A stretch of 64,000 nt of DNA, taken from positions 39,446,715-39,510,714 of the forward strand of contig OZ025240.1 of NCBI GenBank assembly GCA_964019155.1, given 5' to 3'. The translations under genes were made by a program, and so were the position numbers. Of this stretch, positions 1 to 11,924 are shown piece after piece. Position 1 is the first letter of the stretch. Every line of letters begins with the position of its first letter. This DNA comes from Osedax fenrisi. Its lineage: Eukaryota > Annelida > Polychaeta > Sabellida > Siboglinidae. The notes under the pieces are model-generated. The model was not told where the DNA came from. It saw nothing but the letters and a program-made list of their open reading frames with translations, and made no database searches.

Positions 1-390
1 TGATATTTTATTATTTTAAAGAATTCAGTTTGAGAGTTATTTAACTATTTTCTGAAATACTACCGTCATAAACTTTCCGATTATATCATTTATAGCATTT
101 ATTATAAATCATTTATGAATTTATTGTATTTATAAAAATAAATGTGTATCTATCTATCTATCTATAATATAGATTATATATAGAGTTATATAGTTCTATT
201 ATAGTCATTCTAGAATTATAATCCAAGTTTAATGATTTCCTATTTTTTATACCATATTATATTAGACCACTTGTAAATATTATTTCAGACATATGTTATG
301 AGTCCGAATGAGGATTGAATCGCATCCTAATATAGTAGGTATAGTAGGTATATCCACGTCTCAGGACCTACGGGCCATACCCATTAGCAT

Positions 391-440
<50 letters not shown>

Positions 441-471
441 GTACGTGTGGTGTGTTTGCATATATGTATAA

Positions 472-553
<82 letters not shown>
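391..553. repeat. Two (TA)n microsatellites
   Basis: Two dinucleotide arrays (about 391-434 and 471-552) are separated by a short GTACGTGTGG-containing spacer. In the right-hand duplicate the second array is roughly half as long (30738-30776), so array length has changed since the copies arose. Open frames over these arrays read Tyr-Ile repeats and are not genes. Confidence 0.95.
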
Positions 554-557
<4 letters not shown>

Positions 558-928
558 ATATTTACAAAGAATTATTTTATAGAAATAATATTTCATATAT
601 TACTATACTATATAGAATATTATATATAAAATGAATACGATTAATAATCCCGTATATGGGTCGATTTGAATTGATATATGTATGATATACCTTCCATTCT
701 TAAAGCTAATAATAATTGATTTGAACAATGACTTTAGAATTTGATAGGTGTACTCGTATTACATGTATGAATATATCAGGTGGCAGGTATTCTTTGATTG
801 CTAAATGTAGGTATATTCTAATATATAGTGAATTATATATATATATATATATATTATTATTATTAGTATTATTATCAGATGTGTACATCCGGGTAATTAT
901 AGAAGCAGAGATTGTCGAGATAATTACC

Positions 929-933
<5 letters not shown>

Positions 934-1004
<71 letters not shown>
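934..1004. repeat. (TA)n microsatellite
   Basis: About 70 bases of pure TA. The matching array in the duplicate copy is about 52 bases long (31151-31202). Confidence 0.95.
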
Positions 1005-1010
<6 letters not shown>

Positions 1011-1223
1011 CAATATTTAATTATAGATTAATACATTGCGAGTTACAAAAATAACATTGTTATTAGCCGCTGATATTATTATATTCGAACAATTTACAAC
1101 GACGGTATAATTTTAAGATAATAATATATATAATAAAATAAATGGTCACCTTTACAATGTATACATTGGTTTAAGATGCACAGTTTTGATGATTCACGTT
1201 CCATTGTTTACGTGCCTTAGTTA

Positions 1224-1376
1224 GGGGCGCTGCAACAGAAGGGATGGGGATATGTCCCCCCCCCCCACTTTAAAATATAGGGGGACCTTATATGTATTGG
1301 TCATCCCCCTACTTTTACTACACAATTTATTTGGATTGGTTTGTCCCCCCTACATACAAAATCGTTCCAGCGCCCC
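1224..1376. mobile_element. 153-bp miniature element, GGGGCGCTG ends, TA duplication
   Basis: It begins GGGGCGCTG and ends CAGCGCCCC, so the ends are perfect short inverted repeats. Both sides carry TA (1222-1223 and 1377-1378), as expected for a TA target duplication. The interior holds several runs of G or C, including a C13 run and repeats of GGGGGAC/GTCCCCC-type words. There is no ORF. It is probably a MITE of a TA-inserting transposon. The copy in the duplicated block is at 31422-31572. Confidence 0.8.
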
Positions 1377-1951
1377 TAGCCGTGGTATATGATGTTAACC
1401 AGTGACATATTTAGCGGTTCACTTAACACATTTATAAATATACAATTATATATATTTTAAAAGTAGATAAGAGATTCTCTATATTTAATCGGTGGAAAAA
1501 TATAAACTATTTATGTACGATAAATTAATTCATAGAAGAGGTTTGGGATATTTTATATCCTGTAAAGTATTATTCCAAAGATGTTCAAATTATTCATGTA
1601 CAAATTAATTAAAAAAATGTATTTATTCAAATATTATAATATTATATATATATATATATATATAAGATATATAAGAATACATAATTATAATAATGATAGG
1701 CATAATACAATATTATTCCACACAATCTGACTCGTCTTGTTTATGAAATAAAATAAACATTATAAAATAAAAAGGTAGTAATTAAAATATATAGTAAAAT
1801 AATATATAAGAATATATTCGTATTCTAACATTTTATCTAGACTTTATTATTTAGTAATATATATATATATATATATATATATGTGATTTTAAAATTATTT
1901 AATAAAATTGATAAAATAATAATACAACATTTTAAAGTACATATTTATATA

Positions 1952-2845
1952 GGGGAAAGTAACCGTATACGGACAGTGCCCGAATACGGACACTCTCGGT
2001 ATCTCATAAATCATACATCCTACAAAAAAATATTTAATGAATAATATACTTATAATTATATAAATAGTCTAAAAAAGTATTTTATATTTTTTAATTATTC
2101 AAAATATTGCTGATATATCAAATAAATTGATTTTTGTATTACGTTTTTAAATTTATGAAAAAAAATGTCAACTTAAAACCTTCTAAATAATATACAAATA
2201 TATCGATATGAAATATAATTATATTATTAAAATATAAAGCATTCTAAAATTATATATATACATTTCTATATTTATTATCAAATATTCATTAAGTTATAAG
2301 CATATATCTAGAGGTCATATAAGTCCCTAATACAGACACCATATAACCAATCAGCGCGTAGCGTATGAAATATTCTGAATTCCATAAAATCGTGTGCTTT
2401 ATAATATTAATATAACCAATGAAGCTAAATAAAAAAATATATTTATTTAGATACTTACATTTTAATATTAATTAAAAATTAATTAAATTAAATTAATTAA
2501 TTAAAAAAATAATAAAAATAAATAAATTATTAACTAATTAAATTAGAATAAATTGTTCATAAAATTAATTATAAATAATGTAATTGTAATTTGTCTGATT
2601 GATTCATCAATACTATATAATTTATCTAGTGTATATATGGTTTCGTATTATAACACAGGGTGTCCATATTCGGATATAGGTTACACCCCCATTATCTATG
2701 GAATTAAAAGATTAAATAACATTTTAAAACACAATAATATCTATAATCATAATATTAATATATTGTAACTTTTGAATACAAATAATGAGTCATACAATGT
2801 TAAGTTAATTTATTGTTAAAGTGTCCGAATTAGGTTACTTTCCCT
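1952..2845. mobile_element. 894-bp miniature element with CGGACAC-type words
   Basis: The termini are GGGGAAAGTAACC and, on the other strand, AGGGAAAGTAACC. They are flanked by TA at 1950-1951 and 2846-2847. Variants of the word GTATTCGGACAC occur next to both ends (around 1970-1997 and 2818-2832) and again inside (around 2325-2340 and 2660-2690). No transposase frame is visible and the interior is extremely AT-rich. Other copies lie at 32148-33047 and, in opposite orientation and interrupted, at 4512-9203. I infer a nonautonomous TIR element. The superfamily is not settled, though a TA duplication points to a Tc1/mariner-like or related enzyme. Confidence 0.8.
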
Positions 2846-3639
2846 TAAACAACTTGTATTCATTGTCATACAATTTTACTAAAATATTTGTTATATTGTA
2901 TATTAAATATTAAGATGATTACCTTTATTTAAAGTATTCCCTATGTTAATTCCGACACTGTACTCACAACACCATTTTCTATTTGTCCTACCTTTAACTC
3001 TATGAAACATATTAGTATTTAGTATTTCCATTTAAAATATATTTTGTAAATTATTTGGTAAATTGAAATTATTTGTTCTAAACATAAATTTCATCGTATT
3101 ATTACAAATAATATTATCAAATTTCAAAGTTGTGTGTCAGAAATAAAATTGTTTAAAATTGCTCTTACAACTAAATTTCAAAGTTATTTTTGTAAGATTT
3201 TTTATTTTTTTAAACTATCTCAAATGTATTATCCATAGGTGATAACAATAATTTAAATTGTATTATAACAATTACTTATATAGTTAAACTAATGATGATA
3301 TGTTTAATTTAAATTTAAATTTATTTAGAATTAATATTCATCTGCATAATATTCCACAACATATTTATTTTTTTTCCAATCTAATTTTCAATTATAAATA
3401 TATTTTACATTTGTAATTATTTAATTCTTTTTAACGCGTTTCTTAAATAAATTGATACACTTGCAATTTGTTTGACTAAATCCAAAGTATTGGTTACTAC
3501 TTTAGTTGTATCAACGCATGCAGTATCAGTGAACATTTCATTGATACTGCATACCTCGCGAGGTCACCATTAACTTTATTTAATAATTTATATGTCTAGA
3601 TTTAATATTTTTTACTAATATTTTAGATTGTGCGAAATT

Positions 3640-3790
3640 AAAGATATTGGTCTATATTTTCAGATTTATTTGTGTCACCAGATTTAAATATAGGGAACAC
3701 TTTTAATTTGTGTTACTATTATATGTAGCATAATATAATTTTGAATCAATAATACATTTGTAAGTTTTTTATTATCAAATTATTATTATT
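3640..3790 (-). pseudogene. Shard of non-LTR reverse transcriptase
   Basis: The minus strand reads a decayed finger-region block of a CR1/jockey-like reverse transcriptase: FKSGDTNKSEN followed by a degraded counterpart of the YRPISL motif. A frameshift separates it from the preceding TQIKSVP block. Only this short stretch is recognisable. The same shard is present in the duplicate copy near 33840-33990. Confidence 0.55.
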
Positions 3791-4011
3791 ATTGTTTTTG
3801 CATTGTATAAAATATATTATTTTATAGTTACTCATATTTAATCTTGTCAGAAAATTTATTTCCAATATTACTGGAATACTTGTTAACATTATATAATGTT
3901 GAAGTAGGACCTTAGACTACAGACTTATTCCACCACTAACGCGTACAATACGTATACGAATAACATGTTTCGTAGGTCATTGTTATCAAAATGAGGAAGA
4001 AATCATAAAGA

Positions 4012-4455
4012 TGTTTTGTTGTGGACGCCGAACCATGGAACAATAAAGCCCAGACGACAGAGAAAAACTTACTTAAACAGCTATGTGAAGATACGGGACT
4101 GACGACTGAAGAACTAAACCCAGCAACAAATTTTTCGACGCTTCTGGACGCTTTGATTCCGAATTTATATATTCGTCGCTTTTTCGACGCTTTTGGGCGC
4201 TTCAGTTCTCAATTATATTGAATTCGTCGCAAATTCGACGCTTTTGGGCGCTTCAGTTCCGAATCGTATTGAATTCGTCGCAAATTCGACGCTTATGGGC
4301 GCAAATTGTCATCAAAGCGACGAATTAATTCCGGAGCTTTTAGACGCATGGCGTCCAAAAGCGTCGAATATATTGTTTGCTGGGAAGACAGCAATGAAAG
4401 ACAGGACGACGTGGAACAAATTGTTAAAAATTCTCAGGAAACAATCCCGATCTGG
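4012..4455 (+). other. Unidentified exon-like segment ending at a GTAAGG donor
   Basis: This is a relatively GC-rich stretch in AT-rich surroundings. One frame is open from 4021 to 4219 (starts DAEPWNNKAQTTEKNLLKQL) and another from 4193 to 4522, with the coding look moving between them. A consensus 5' splice site, CTG|GTAAGG, sits at about 4455, immediately before a TA array. No family is recognised. It could be a decayed exon or the coding end of an unknown transposon. The 51-bp array below makes up its middle. Confidence 0.3.
4134..4370. repeat. 51-bp tandem array, four direct units and one inverted
   Basis: Units beginning TTCGACGCTT start at 4134, 4183, 4234 and 4285, so the spacing is 49, 51 and 51. 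The fifth copy (4314-4370) is on the opposite strand, ending GCGTCCAAAAGCGTCGAA. Each 51-bp unit is 17 codons. In one plus frame the units read RR(K/F)FDAFGRFSS, but two of the units contain an in-frame TGA. Confidence 0.85.
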
Positions 4456-4460
4456 TAAGG

Positions 4461-4514
<54 letters not shown>

Positions 4515-4758
4515 GAACGTAAACTAATACGGACACTTTAACAATAAATTGTCTTAATATTTTATGAATCATTATTTTTATTCAAAAATTACAATATATT
4601 AATATTTTATGATTATAGATATTATTGTGATTTTAAATTTTTATGTTATCTTTTAATTCCATAGATAACTGGGGTGTCCGTATTCGGTACCCATGTCCGA
4701 ATACGGATACCTTAAATACCATATATTATTGATGAATCAATCAGACTAATTACAATTA

Positions 4759-5506
4759 GGGGAGAGTAGGGTTGTATGAACAGGTGTCTTGCATGATACA
4801 CTGGAGATAATAATTGTTTGCTACAGCAGAAATTTGATTTAACTGAACTAGTATCATCATCTATAATTAATACAGTTGCGGAAGTATCATTTAATAAAAA
4901 AATAAAAATAGTAACATTTTAATCACATTTTTAACTAAAGTACGCTCAAAAGTAAAAATTCCAGACAAGGTCATTTATGTTATAACTTCTATAATCATTA
5001 TTTGATTATTTTCATATTATATATATGATTTTAATATATAATTATAATTAACTTAATATTAATATAAAAATATATTTAAAATTTTAAATAAAATATTTAA
5101 ATTTTATCAATTAATAATACAATTTGATATGGGGTTGAGTGAACCACTAAAAACGGGGTTATATGAACATTGTTTAATCAACCAAATATCATATGTTAAT
5201 ATTTATAATATAATATTATAATATTATAATATTAATATTATTATAATATTATAATATATATTCAATGATCCGAATATAAATAAGTAATGATTAAATAGAA
5301 ATAATATAATTAAATATATTGATATATAATTAATTAAATTAATTTTAATGAGGGTCAATTACTAATTCATAATAATTATTTAAATATTATTTCTAGGAAT
5401 CAAAAATGAGAAACTATACTCAACAAACTGATAGAATACGTGATAAAACTATCATGACAAGAGCAATTAAAGAAGTAAAACAGGCTATGTTCATTCAACC
5501 CCGCCT
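4759..5506. mobile_element. 748-bp miniature element with GGGGTTGTATGAACA words
   Basis: The left end is GGGGAGAGTAGGGTTGTATG. The right end, read on the other strand, is AGGCGGGGTTGAATGAACA. TA flanks both sides (4757-4758, 5507-5508). The family word appears at both ends and again inside near 5131-5166 as GGGGTTGAGTGAACC and GGGGTTATATGAACA. There is no ORF. It is nested inside the 4512-9203 element. Confidence 0.7.
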
Positions 5507-5667
5507 TAGGGGTTGATTTTATTGATAACTGCGCGCTGATTTATTATAGGGTGTCCGTATTAAAGACATTTAGAGTGTTCGTATTAGGAACTTATATGAC
5601 CTCTAATTATATGCTTATAAATTAATGAATATTTGATAAAAAAATATAATTAATTTTACTTTTGCTT

Positions 5668-7748
5668 TTAATCCCGTAACTCATGCATCGTAGGGGGAAT
5701 CATATCGAGTACAACAACAACAAATCTTCTCCAGCCGTTTCTATCCTTAACCTTCTTCACAAGTTCGCCCACCGTCTTATCAGTCCACTGTATTATATTA
5801 ACCATCCAGTCTTTCTTTGGTCTGCCTCTAACCCTTGTATCTTCAACCCTACCTTGCATACTAGTTTTACTCAAACTATCATGTCGGCATAAGTGTCCAT
5901 AGTATGACAGTTTACTTCTTTTTATAGTAGTTAGCAGTAGTTCATATTTACCTACGAATATTGTAATGGTTTCTTTGACATATGCATTAGTTTTCATCTG
6001 GCGGTAGTTTAGTTCTAGTAATATTCTATGAGCTTTATTTTTAAATGCTGATATCTTCTTTTCCTTATTAAACATTAGCGTCCAAGTTTCACACCCGTAA
6101 AGTAGTATGGATAGAACTATAATCCTATAGGGATCTATAGAGGTTGAATTTGATCTTGAAACTTATAATTTTATAGTCCATATGACATTCTTATCATTGC
6201 CGAAGTAGCAGTTGCTAATCTAATTCGCAATTCGTTATCTGATGATCCACCTGATTTTAAGGTCGCTCCTAGATATTTAAAAGTTTTTACATCTTCTAGT
6301 AACATTCCGTCCATGTAAATGTTTACATTCTTATCATAATTTTTTTGAATGTACCATTGTTTTTCTCTTTTCTTGGCCTATTTCCATTCCGTGAGCTTTT
6401 GTAGATTCTATTAATTGGTTGGTTAGCTCTTGTAGTTCTCTATTGCTTCCTGATATTAAATCGATATCATCAGCAACTCTATAGGTAACTCTGTACCTAA
6501 CTCTATAACCTTATAAGGTTGTTAATATTTCTGCCGCCAATCGAAATTGTAGAAGTATGCTCGTGAAGAGTATTTAGCATGATTTGTTCTAGCAATATGT
6601 TGAACAATACCGGCGAAAGTAAGCAGCCCTGTTTAACTCCAACAGTTGTATTAAAGAAGCTTCCAGTTATATTATTGATGAGAACTGTACTGCTTGAATT
6701 ATCATATAATGATTTTATTATATCGATAATCTCTTGAGATATCCCAAAATTGTCCATGCTTTGCCATAAACCCTTGTGCCATACTCAAATGCCTTTTTAA
6801 AACCAATAAAGTTGTGGTATACATATTTACGGGTTTCTATGTGCTTTTACATGAGTATTCTGCAATTGAGTATTTATTCGATTGTACTTCGTGATCTTCG
6901 AAAACCTGCCTGTTCTTCTGCTAGGATTGTTTCTGCTTGCGGGTTTAGTCGATTTAGAATTATTCGTAGGAGTATTTTGCTCGAATGTGATATCAGGCTT
7001 AGTAATTAGAACATTTTCGTGAGTCAGTTTTTTTTGGGATGGGTATAATAAGTGATTTAGTCCATTGGTCTGGCAACTTTTTTGTTTTCCATATTTTCTG
7101 ACAGATTGTTGTAAATATTTTGATAATGCTTTCTTCTCCGTGTTTTAAAATATAACTTGGAATATTATCAGGACTCGGCTATTTACCATTCGTAAGAGTT
7201 AAAATTGCATTACAGACTTCGTATTCAAGTATTGGAAGTGAATCTTCATTGCTATTTATCTTATTTTGTTTTAGTAGGTTGTTGTCTGGTCTAATTTTAT
7301 AATTGTATAAATCTTTAAAATATTCAGTCCATGTCTTCAACAGTGCTGCATTTGCGAGAGGTTTGTTATTTTTGTCTAAGATTATCATTGTTTTTCGCCT
7401 TGTTGACTTTCTCAGTATTTTTAATGTTTGGTAAGCTTTTGTATTAGCTCTTCCTTTTGACATATCTTCATTTATGCTGGTACATCGAGATTGAATCCAG
7501 TTTTCTTTCGCGTTATTCATTAATTTACGAATTATGATATTTATCTGTTTATAATTTTCTTTCATTTCAGGATTTGATTTTGTTGCTTCTTTTAGTTTCC
7601 GTCTATCGTCACATAGATCCAGAATATCGTTGGTTATCCATGGTTGTTTCTTTTTTCTATATTTACCGATTACTTTGTCATCTGTTAGCAGGATGGCATT
7701 TTCAATCATGCTGCAAGTTTCGGTAATTTCATTCTCATTTATTTTCAC
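5668..7748 (-). pseudogene. Reverse transcriptase part of RTE-like copy 1
   Basis: In order on the minus strand: a linker with KENWIQSRCTSINEDMSKGR and LLKTWTEYFKDLYNY (7179-7748); a degraded FxxAFD box near 6790-6830, read FIGFKKAFE with the catalytic Asp positions altered; the GVKQGCLLSPVLFNI box (6503-6757); a VADDIDLI active-site block at about 6455-6480; and the C-terminal domain (5668-6075) with YYGHLCRHDSLSK and RGRPKKDWM. At least three frame changes separate these blocks, so no full enzyme is made. RTE-family enzymes copy their own RNA at a nicked target. Confidence 0.85.
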
Positions 7749-7859
7749 TCGTTAAAGCTCAAAACCAAGTTTTACTTTGTAATTAATATTAGTAATTACG
7801 TTTTCCAGTTTATATAGGTCAAATCTATTCGTAACTGTATTTCCTTATACATAATTTCA

Positions 7860-8670
7860 ATTTGAGGTTGCATAATACTAAATCGTGGTCACTGCTAATA
7901 ATAACTCCGGGATAAGTTCTTGTACTTGTAGTAATTATACTTGACTAAAATCGCTGAGGAGTCAGTAGGTGTAGTCAATGTAGTCAATTTAGTTATGTGT
8001 TGATCCATTCGGAGCATGCTATGTGGTTCTTCTATAATTATTGTTATTGTATATTGTATTCGCGAGAACAAATTTATGACCGCCAAGAATGACTAAAAAG
8101 TCCTTTTTATGTGTGTTTGATACAGTTTCTTCTATAAGTTCGTAAAATACTTCGATTTCTTCATCGGAATATTCTAAAGTCGGTGCATATACCTATATTA
8201 TGGTTATGTTCATTGGTTTGGCTGCTATTTGAACGGAAATAATTCGGCTGGAAATCATATTATAGTCAAGTATGGAATTTATTAATTCTTTCCAGATTAA
8301 AAATCCTACTCCATGTCGTTTCAGTTTTTTTATGTCCACTATACAATAATTTGTGTCCATTATCTGTAGTTTCTTCGCCAGTTCCTAACCATCTTATCTC
8401 TGACAGTCCAATTACATCCAACCTGTAACGGTCAAGTTCTCTCGATAGTTCCTCTAACTTTTCACATCTACTTAGTGTTCTTACATTCCACGTTCCTATT
8501 GTCGTTATACTTGATGCTTGTTTTATATTATTTATTTTGGTTTTATTAGTTAAATCTCCAGTAGCTAACTTTCCACTTCCAACCTGGGATAATACAATGG
8601 ATAGCGCGGTCGTTGTTAATATGGGACACGGCGGATCCGGCATGTTAGATTTGTTGTTGTTGTTCATCAT
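7860..8670 (-). pseudogene. AP-type endonuclease part of RTE-like copy 1
   Basis: The N-terminal block contains TWNVRTLSRCEKLEEL and GLSEIRWLGTGEE, the two first metal- and substrate-binding motifs of exonuclease-endonuclease-phosphatase endonucleases. The middle block at about 8090-8265 reads SSRIISVQIAAKP and VYAPTLEYSDEEIE. The GDxN motif is degraded to GGHK. A C-terminal SSDHDLVLCNLK block (the conserved SDH) lies near 7870-7930. Frameshifts separate the parts. The leader upstream (8690-8886) is GC-richer, as in related elements. Confidence 0.85.
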
Positions 8671-9529
8671 GATTTTTTCTGTAGGCAGATAAGTCAGGTA
8701 GTGCCTGTCTCCTCTCCTGGCCCCATCTTGCGAGTGTAGCCCATTTGTTGAAATGGTTTACCAGGGTGTGGCGCTTGGAGCCAAAGCAAGAAAGTCAGAT
8801 TAAGTGCAGTGGTATGCAAAATATGACCACTTAAAAGTGCAACAGCATATTAACAATTTAATTCCAAAACACTTAATCCTACCCCCAAAATATAGAAATT
8901 GTATATATAATTTAAGAATGCTTTATTTTTTAATAATATAGTGTTATATTTTATATCGATATATTTGTATATTCGTAAATTTTTTTTCATAAATTTAAAA
9001 ACGTAATAAAAAAATCAATTTATTAGATATGTATTAGATATATCAGCAATATTTTGAATAATTAAAAAATAAAAAATACTTTTTAGATAATTTATATAAT
9101 TGTGAATACTTTATTCATTAAACATTTTTTTGTAGGATTTATGGTTTCTGAGATAACGAGAGTGTCCGTATATGGGTACTGTCCGTATTCGGTTACTTTC
9201 CCCTATACATATATATATATATATATATATATATTAAATGCATATATGCACACATCATAATACACGAATTGTATTTTTTATTTCCATAAATAAATATACT
9301 ATATAGTATGTCTTATATAAGACAACATTTAAAATATAATACATTCCCCATATCTTCATGGCTTTCGTACCATTTATTATACTTTTCGTAATACCTTTAT
9401 AGAATATTATTATAATCAACCAAGTGAGATTATAATTGTGTTATTGTTTTCATTTAAACTGTAATAATTATTGATTTATCATTTATGTACCTACTACGTA
9501 CTGTAGTATACAGTAGTATACTGTATACT

Positions 9530-9536
9530 GTAGTAT

Positions 9537-9588
<52 letters not shown>

Positions 9589-9594
9589 ATACTA
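9530..9594. repeat. (TA)n array in the loop of an inverted repeat
   Basis: GTAGTATACTACAGTATA (9530-9547) is mirrored by TATACTGTAGTATACTA (9578-9594), with about 30 bases of TA between. The result is a hairpin whose apex is the microsatellite. Confidence 0.8.
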
Positions 9595-9862
9595 TATTAC
9601 CTACTTAATTATTTTATTATTAAAATTGCTGAATAACTTTATGTTAGTTATTTACCTACATATTTTAAAATATAATCATTGAAATTAATCTACTCTCAAT
9701 TAAATAGGTATTATAATTTTAATTTGATTAACACAAGTATTTAACAATATAGCAACACTATTATATAATTTAAACTAGAATTTGTAACGTGACTTTAATA
9801 TAGATAGCACATTACAACTTTATCAATAATATGTAAAATTAATATATATATATATATATATA

Positions 9863-9975
9863 TTTTTTTTGTTATTTTTATTTGGTGGAGTCCTTTCATC
9901 CCATCCAGGAACTTAGATGAAGTTTTCACTTCTAACCATATATGGCTCTAATGTCCCTTCGAAGCCGCTCTCATG
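9863..9975 (-). mobile_element. SINE 3' part
   Basis: The plus strand shows GGTGGAGTCCTTTCATCCCA and onward through ATGGCTCTAATGTCCC. The same module recurs at 23105-23216, 44593-44690, 47360-47482 and 63944-64000. Here it is 5'-truncated, with the body ending at a TA array, and its A-rich tail (plus-strand T-run) abuts another TA array at 9841-9862. The family is identified as a tRNA-derived SINE from the fuller copy at 44593-44870. Confidence 0.75.
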
Positions 9976-9982
9976 CTATATA

Positions 9983-10023
<41 letters not shown>

Positions 10024-10060
10024 TAATATTATATATATATATATATATATGTCTATATAG
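9976..10060. repeat. (TA)n array in the loop of an inverted repeat
   Basis: CTATATAGACATATA on the left is mirrored by TATATGTCTATATAG on the right, with TA/AAT-rich sequence between. It starts exactly where the SINE fragment ends. Confidence 0.75.
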
Positions 10061-10139
10061 AGGTATACATTATCATATATTGGATATACTAGTTGTATTG
10101 TATTCAGTTTCAAGTTATTCGTTATTAGTTATTCAAGTT

Positions 10140-10140
<1 letters not shown>

Positions 10141-10171
<31 letters not shown>

Positions 10172-11010
10172 ATTAAGTTTATTAGCACTAAAATAGGGTC
10201 ATGTAAAAAAAATAAGGCCCTTTGCTCGTGCGGGAAGAAAATAATAATAAAATAATAGTAATACGATAATAATTTAATAATAATATACATTCAATATACC
10301 ACGGACAACAATACTAAATAATATAATGGACTATTATATACTACAGTATGCATTGCTATGGTGTATTGTTATATACTACAGTCTGTAGTCTACAGACTGC
10401 ATTGATATAGTATAGTGTTATATAATAATAAGATAATGATAATACAATAACAATTTAATAATGATATACATTTAATATAACACGGAAACAAATAATAAGT
10501 TGGATGATTTAATGATTATGGGTAGAGAGAAAAGAAGAAGTAAGATTTATAAATTTGTTGTGGGATCTAATAGAACGAATGGTAGGAGGGAGGGAATTCT
10601 ATAGGGTTGGACCGGAATTTTTAAAAGCTCTAAAATTTAGGGAAGTTTTACTAGAGTTATGGGAGATAAGTAGAGGAGCATTTTGATAACGAAGAGAAGA
10701 TAATATAGTACGTTTTTTAATTAGATCAGAGATATAGCTAGGGGTGAAATAATATATTGATTTATGGATTATAGATAGTATACGTAATTTACACCTGAGG
10801 GAGAAGGGTAGCCACATACGAGATGATTGATGTGATGTTGTAGTAGAGTGATCCAGTCGAGTTAAACAGTAAGTAGTACGTATTGAGGAACGGACAATCC
10901 GATTAAGTGGAGCAGTAGATTTAGCAGGAAGTAAATTCAGTAGGGAAAAACAGTAGTAAATTCGGGAAAGTGCATTAATTAGAGTTTTATCAAAATAATT
11001 TAATTTAATT
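10141..11010 (-). mobile_element. 5'-truncated CR1/L2-like retrotransposon with (ATC)n tail
   Basis: On the minus strand an open C-terminal reverse-transcriptase segment is followed by a ~400-bp 3' UTR ending GTGCTAATAAACTTAATATC and then about ten ATC/ATG-type trinucleotides (plus strand 10141-10170). A 3' end made of a simple repeat is the usual form for CR1 and L2 elements. Confidence 0.75.
10599..11007 (-). pseudogene. C-terminal reverse transcriptase fragment, CR1/L2-like
   Basis: The frame is open from about 11007 to 10599. It reads FDKTLINALSRIYYC, then LPAKSTAPLNRIVRSSIR, then RCKLRILSIIHKSI and LRYQNAPLLISHNSS, ending FRAFKNSGPTL before a stop. Spacing and residues match the thumb and C-terminal region of CR1-type enzymes, which normally continues into a WNSLP motif. 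Here a frame change cuts that off. There is no catalytic palm, so it is inactive. Confidence 0.75.
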
Positions 11011-11248
11011 TTTAGTATTATCTATATATGTCACATACAACTTGTTGGTGTAGATTTAATAATACAAATATAACATCTTAACAAATATAAAACTACTTAA
11101 GATACAACTACAATTATGTTATATGTCCAATACCTCCTATAACCTCCTAGGTTATAGGTTATAGATGGTTATAGGAGATATTGATATATCCCTATAACTT
11201 ATAGGCTATAAGCATATGATTAAATTATATATTACAATACACACGCAG

Positions 11249-11249
<1 letters not shown>

Positions 11250-11302
<53 letters not shown>
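11250..11302. repeat. (TA)n array at the 5' edge of an RTE fragment
   Basis: Two TA stretches with one short interruption end exactly where the retrotransposon frame starts. Confidence 0.9.
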
Positions 11303-11305
<3 letters not shown>

Positions 11306-11924
11306 CGACAACAACGTTGTTCCCAAAGTTTCCAAGTTCAAATTTCTGGGTAGTCTTGTTCCAGACTGCTCCTCAGATGTTCAACACCGAATATCAATGG
11401 CATCACAAGCTTTCGGTCGACTGAGAACGATATGGTCATCAAAAGACGTGTCAATACATCTTAAGACTAGACTTTACGGGGCACTCATTCTGCCGATTGC
11501 CACATACGGTTCAGAATCATGGACTACAAGACGAAAAGAAATAGATGCGCTACTAGTATTTGAAATGAAATGCCTTAGAGCTATACTCCGTATTACTAGG
11601 TCTGACAGACTCAGAAACACCATGATACGAAAGAAACTAAACATAAGCGAGACGATAGAAGACATCGTTCTTAAAAGAAGACTTCGCTGGTTTGGTCATG
11701 TTGTCAGGAATACGTCAACACTACATTCCAGCTACAAGCTAGATTTCAAAAAAAAGAGACCAAGAGGACGCCCGCCAAAAAGATGGTCTGATGGCATAAT
11801 GGAACAGTGCGGTGAGCCACTCTTAAATATAGAGAGATGAGCCAAACGACGAGATGCCTTCGGAAACTATGTATTCATGTGGAAAGCAAAGGGACGATAA
11901 TCCTACGCATTTAAGTCAAGTAAG

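Larger units (their letters stand above)
1..3911. repeat. Left copy of a 3.9-kb direct duplication
   Basis: This segment is repeated almost base for base, in the same orientation, at 30262-34110. Differences are scattered substitutions, small indels and the lengths of the TA arrays. The right border is sharp: both copies share the word GTTGAAGTAGGACC and then diverge. The left border of this copy is cut by the window start, so the full unit may be longer. It holds two miniature elements (1224-1376, 1952-2845) and a retrotransposon shard, all present in the other copy, so those insertions predate the duplication. Either a segmental duplication or a long uncharacterised repeat would explain it. 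Confidence 0.95.
5649..8886 (-). mobile_element. Near full-length RTE-like non-LTR retrotransposon (copy 1)
   Basis: This 3.2-kb minus-strand element is flanked by an 8-bp direct repeat AAAATATA (5641-5648 and 8887-8894), a plausible target-site duplication. From its 5' end (8886) it has a short leader, an endonuclease domain, a linker, a reverse transcriptase and a C-terminal domain ending just before a short A-rich tail. Comparison with the interrupted element around it (continuous in the copy at 1952-2845) supports these borders. It is inactive, with several frameshifts and stops. The family is the RTE-like group whose endonuclease is often annotated as craniofacial development protein 2-like. 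Confidence 0.85.
4512..9203 (-). mobile_element. Miniature element of the GGGGAAAGTAACC family, broken by two insertions
   Basis: It starts GGGGAACGTAAAC directly after a TA array (TA at 4510-4511) and ends GGTTACTTTCCCC followed by TA (9204-9205). Reading the opposite strand, the pieces 4512-4756, 5509-5648 and 8887-9203 line up in order with the copy at 1952-2845, with an internal deletion. The gaps are explained by a second miniature element (4759-5506) and an RTE-like retrotransposon (5649-8886). The relative order of insertion is therefore readable. Confidence 0.8.

Noticed and set aside
384..634. Open frames of alternating Tyr-Ile on both strands, here and at most TA arrays
   Set aside because: They are translations of (TA)n microsatellites with no coding flanks.
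4134..4310. A neuropeptide precursor with FDAF-amide repeats
   Set aside because: Two in-frame TGA codons, an inverted fifth unit and no signal peptide; kept only as an observation.
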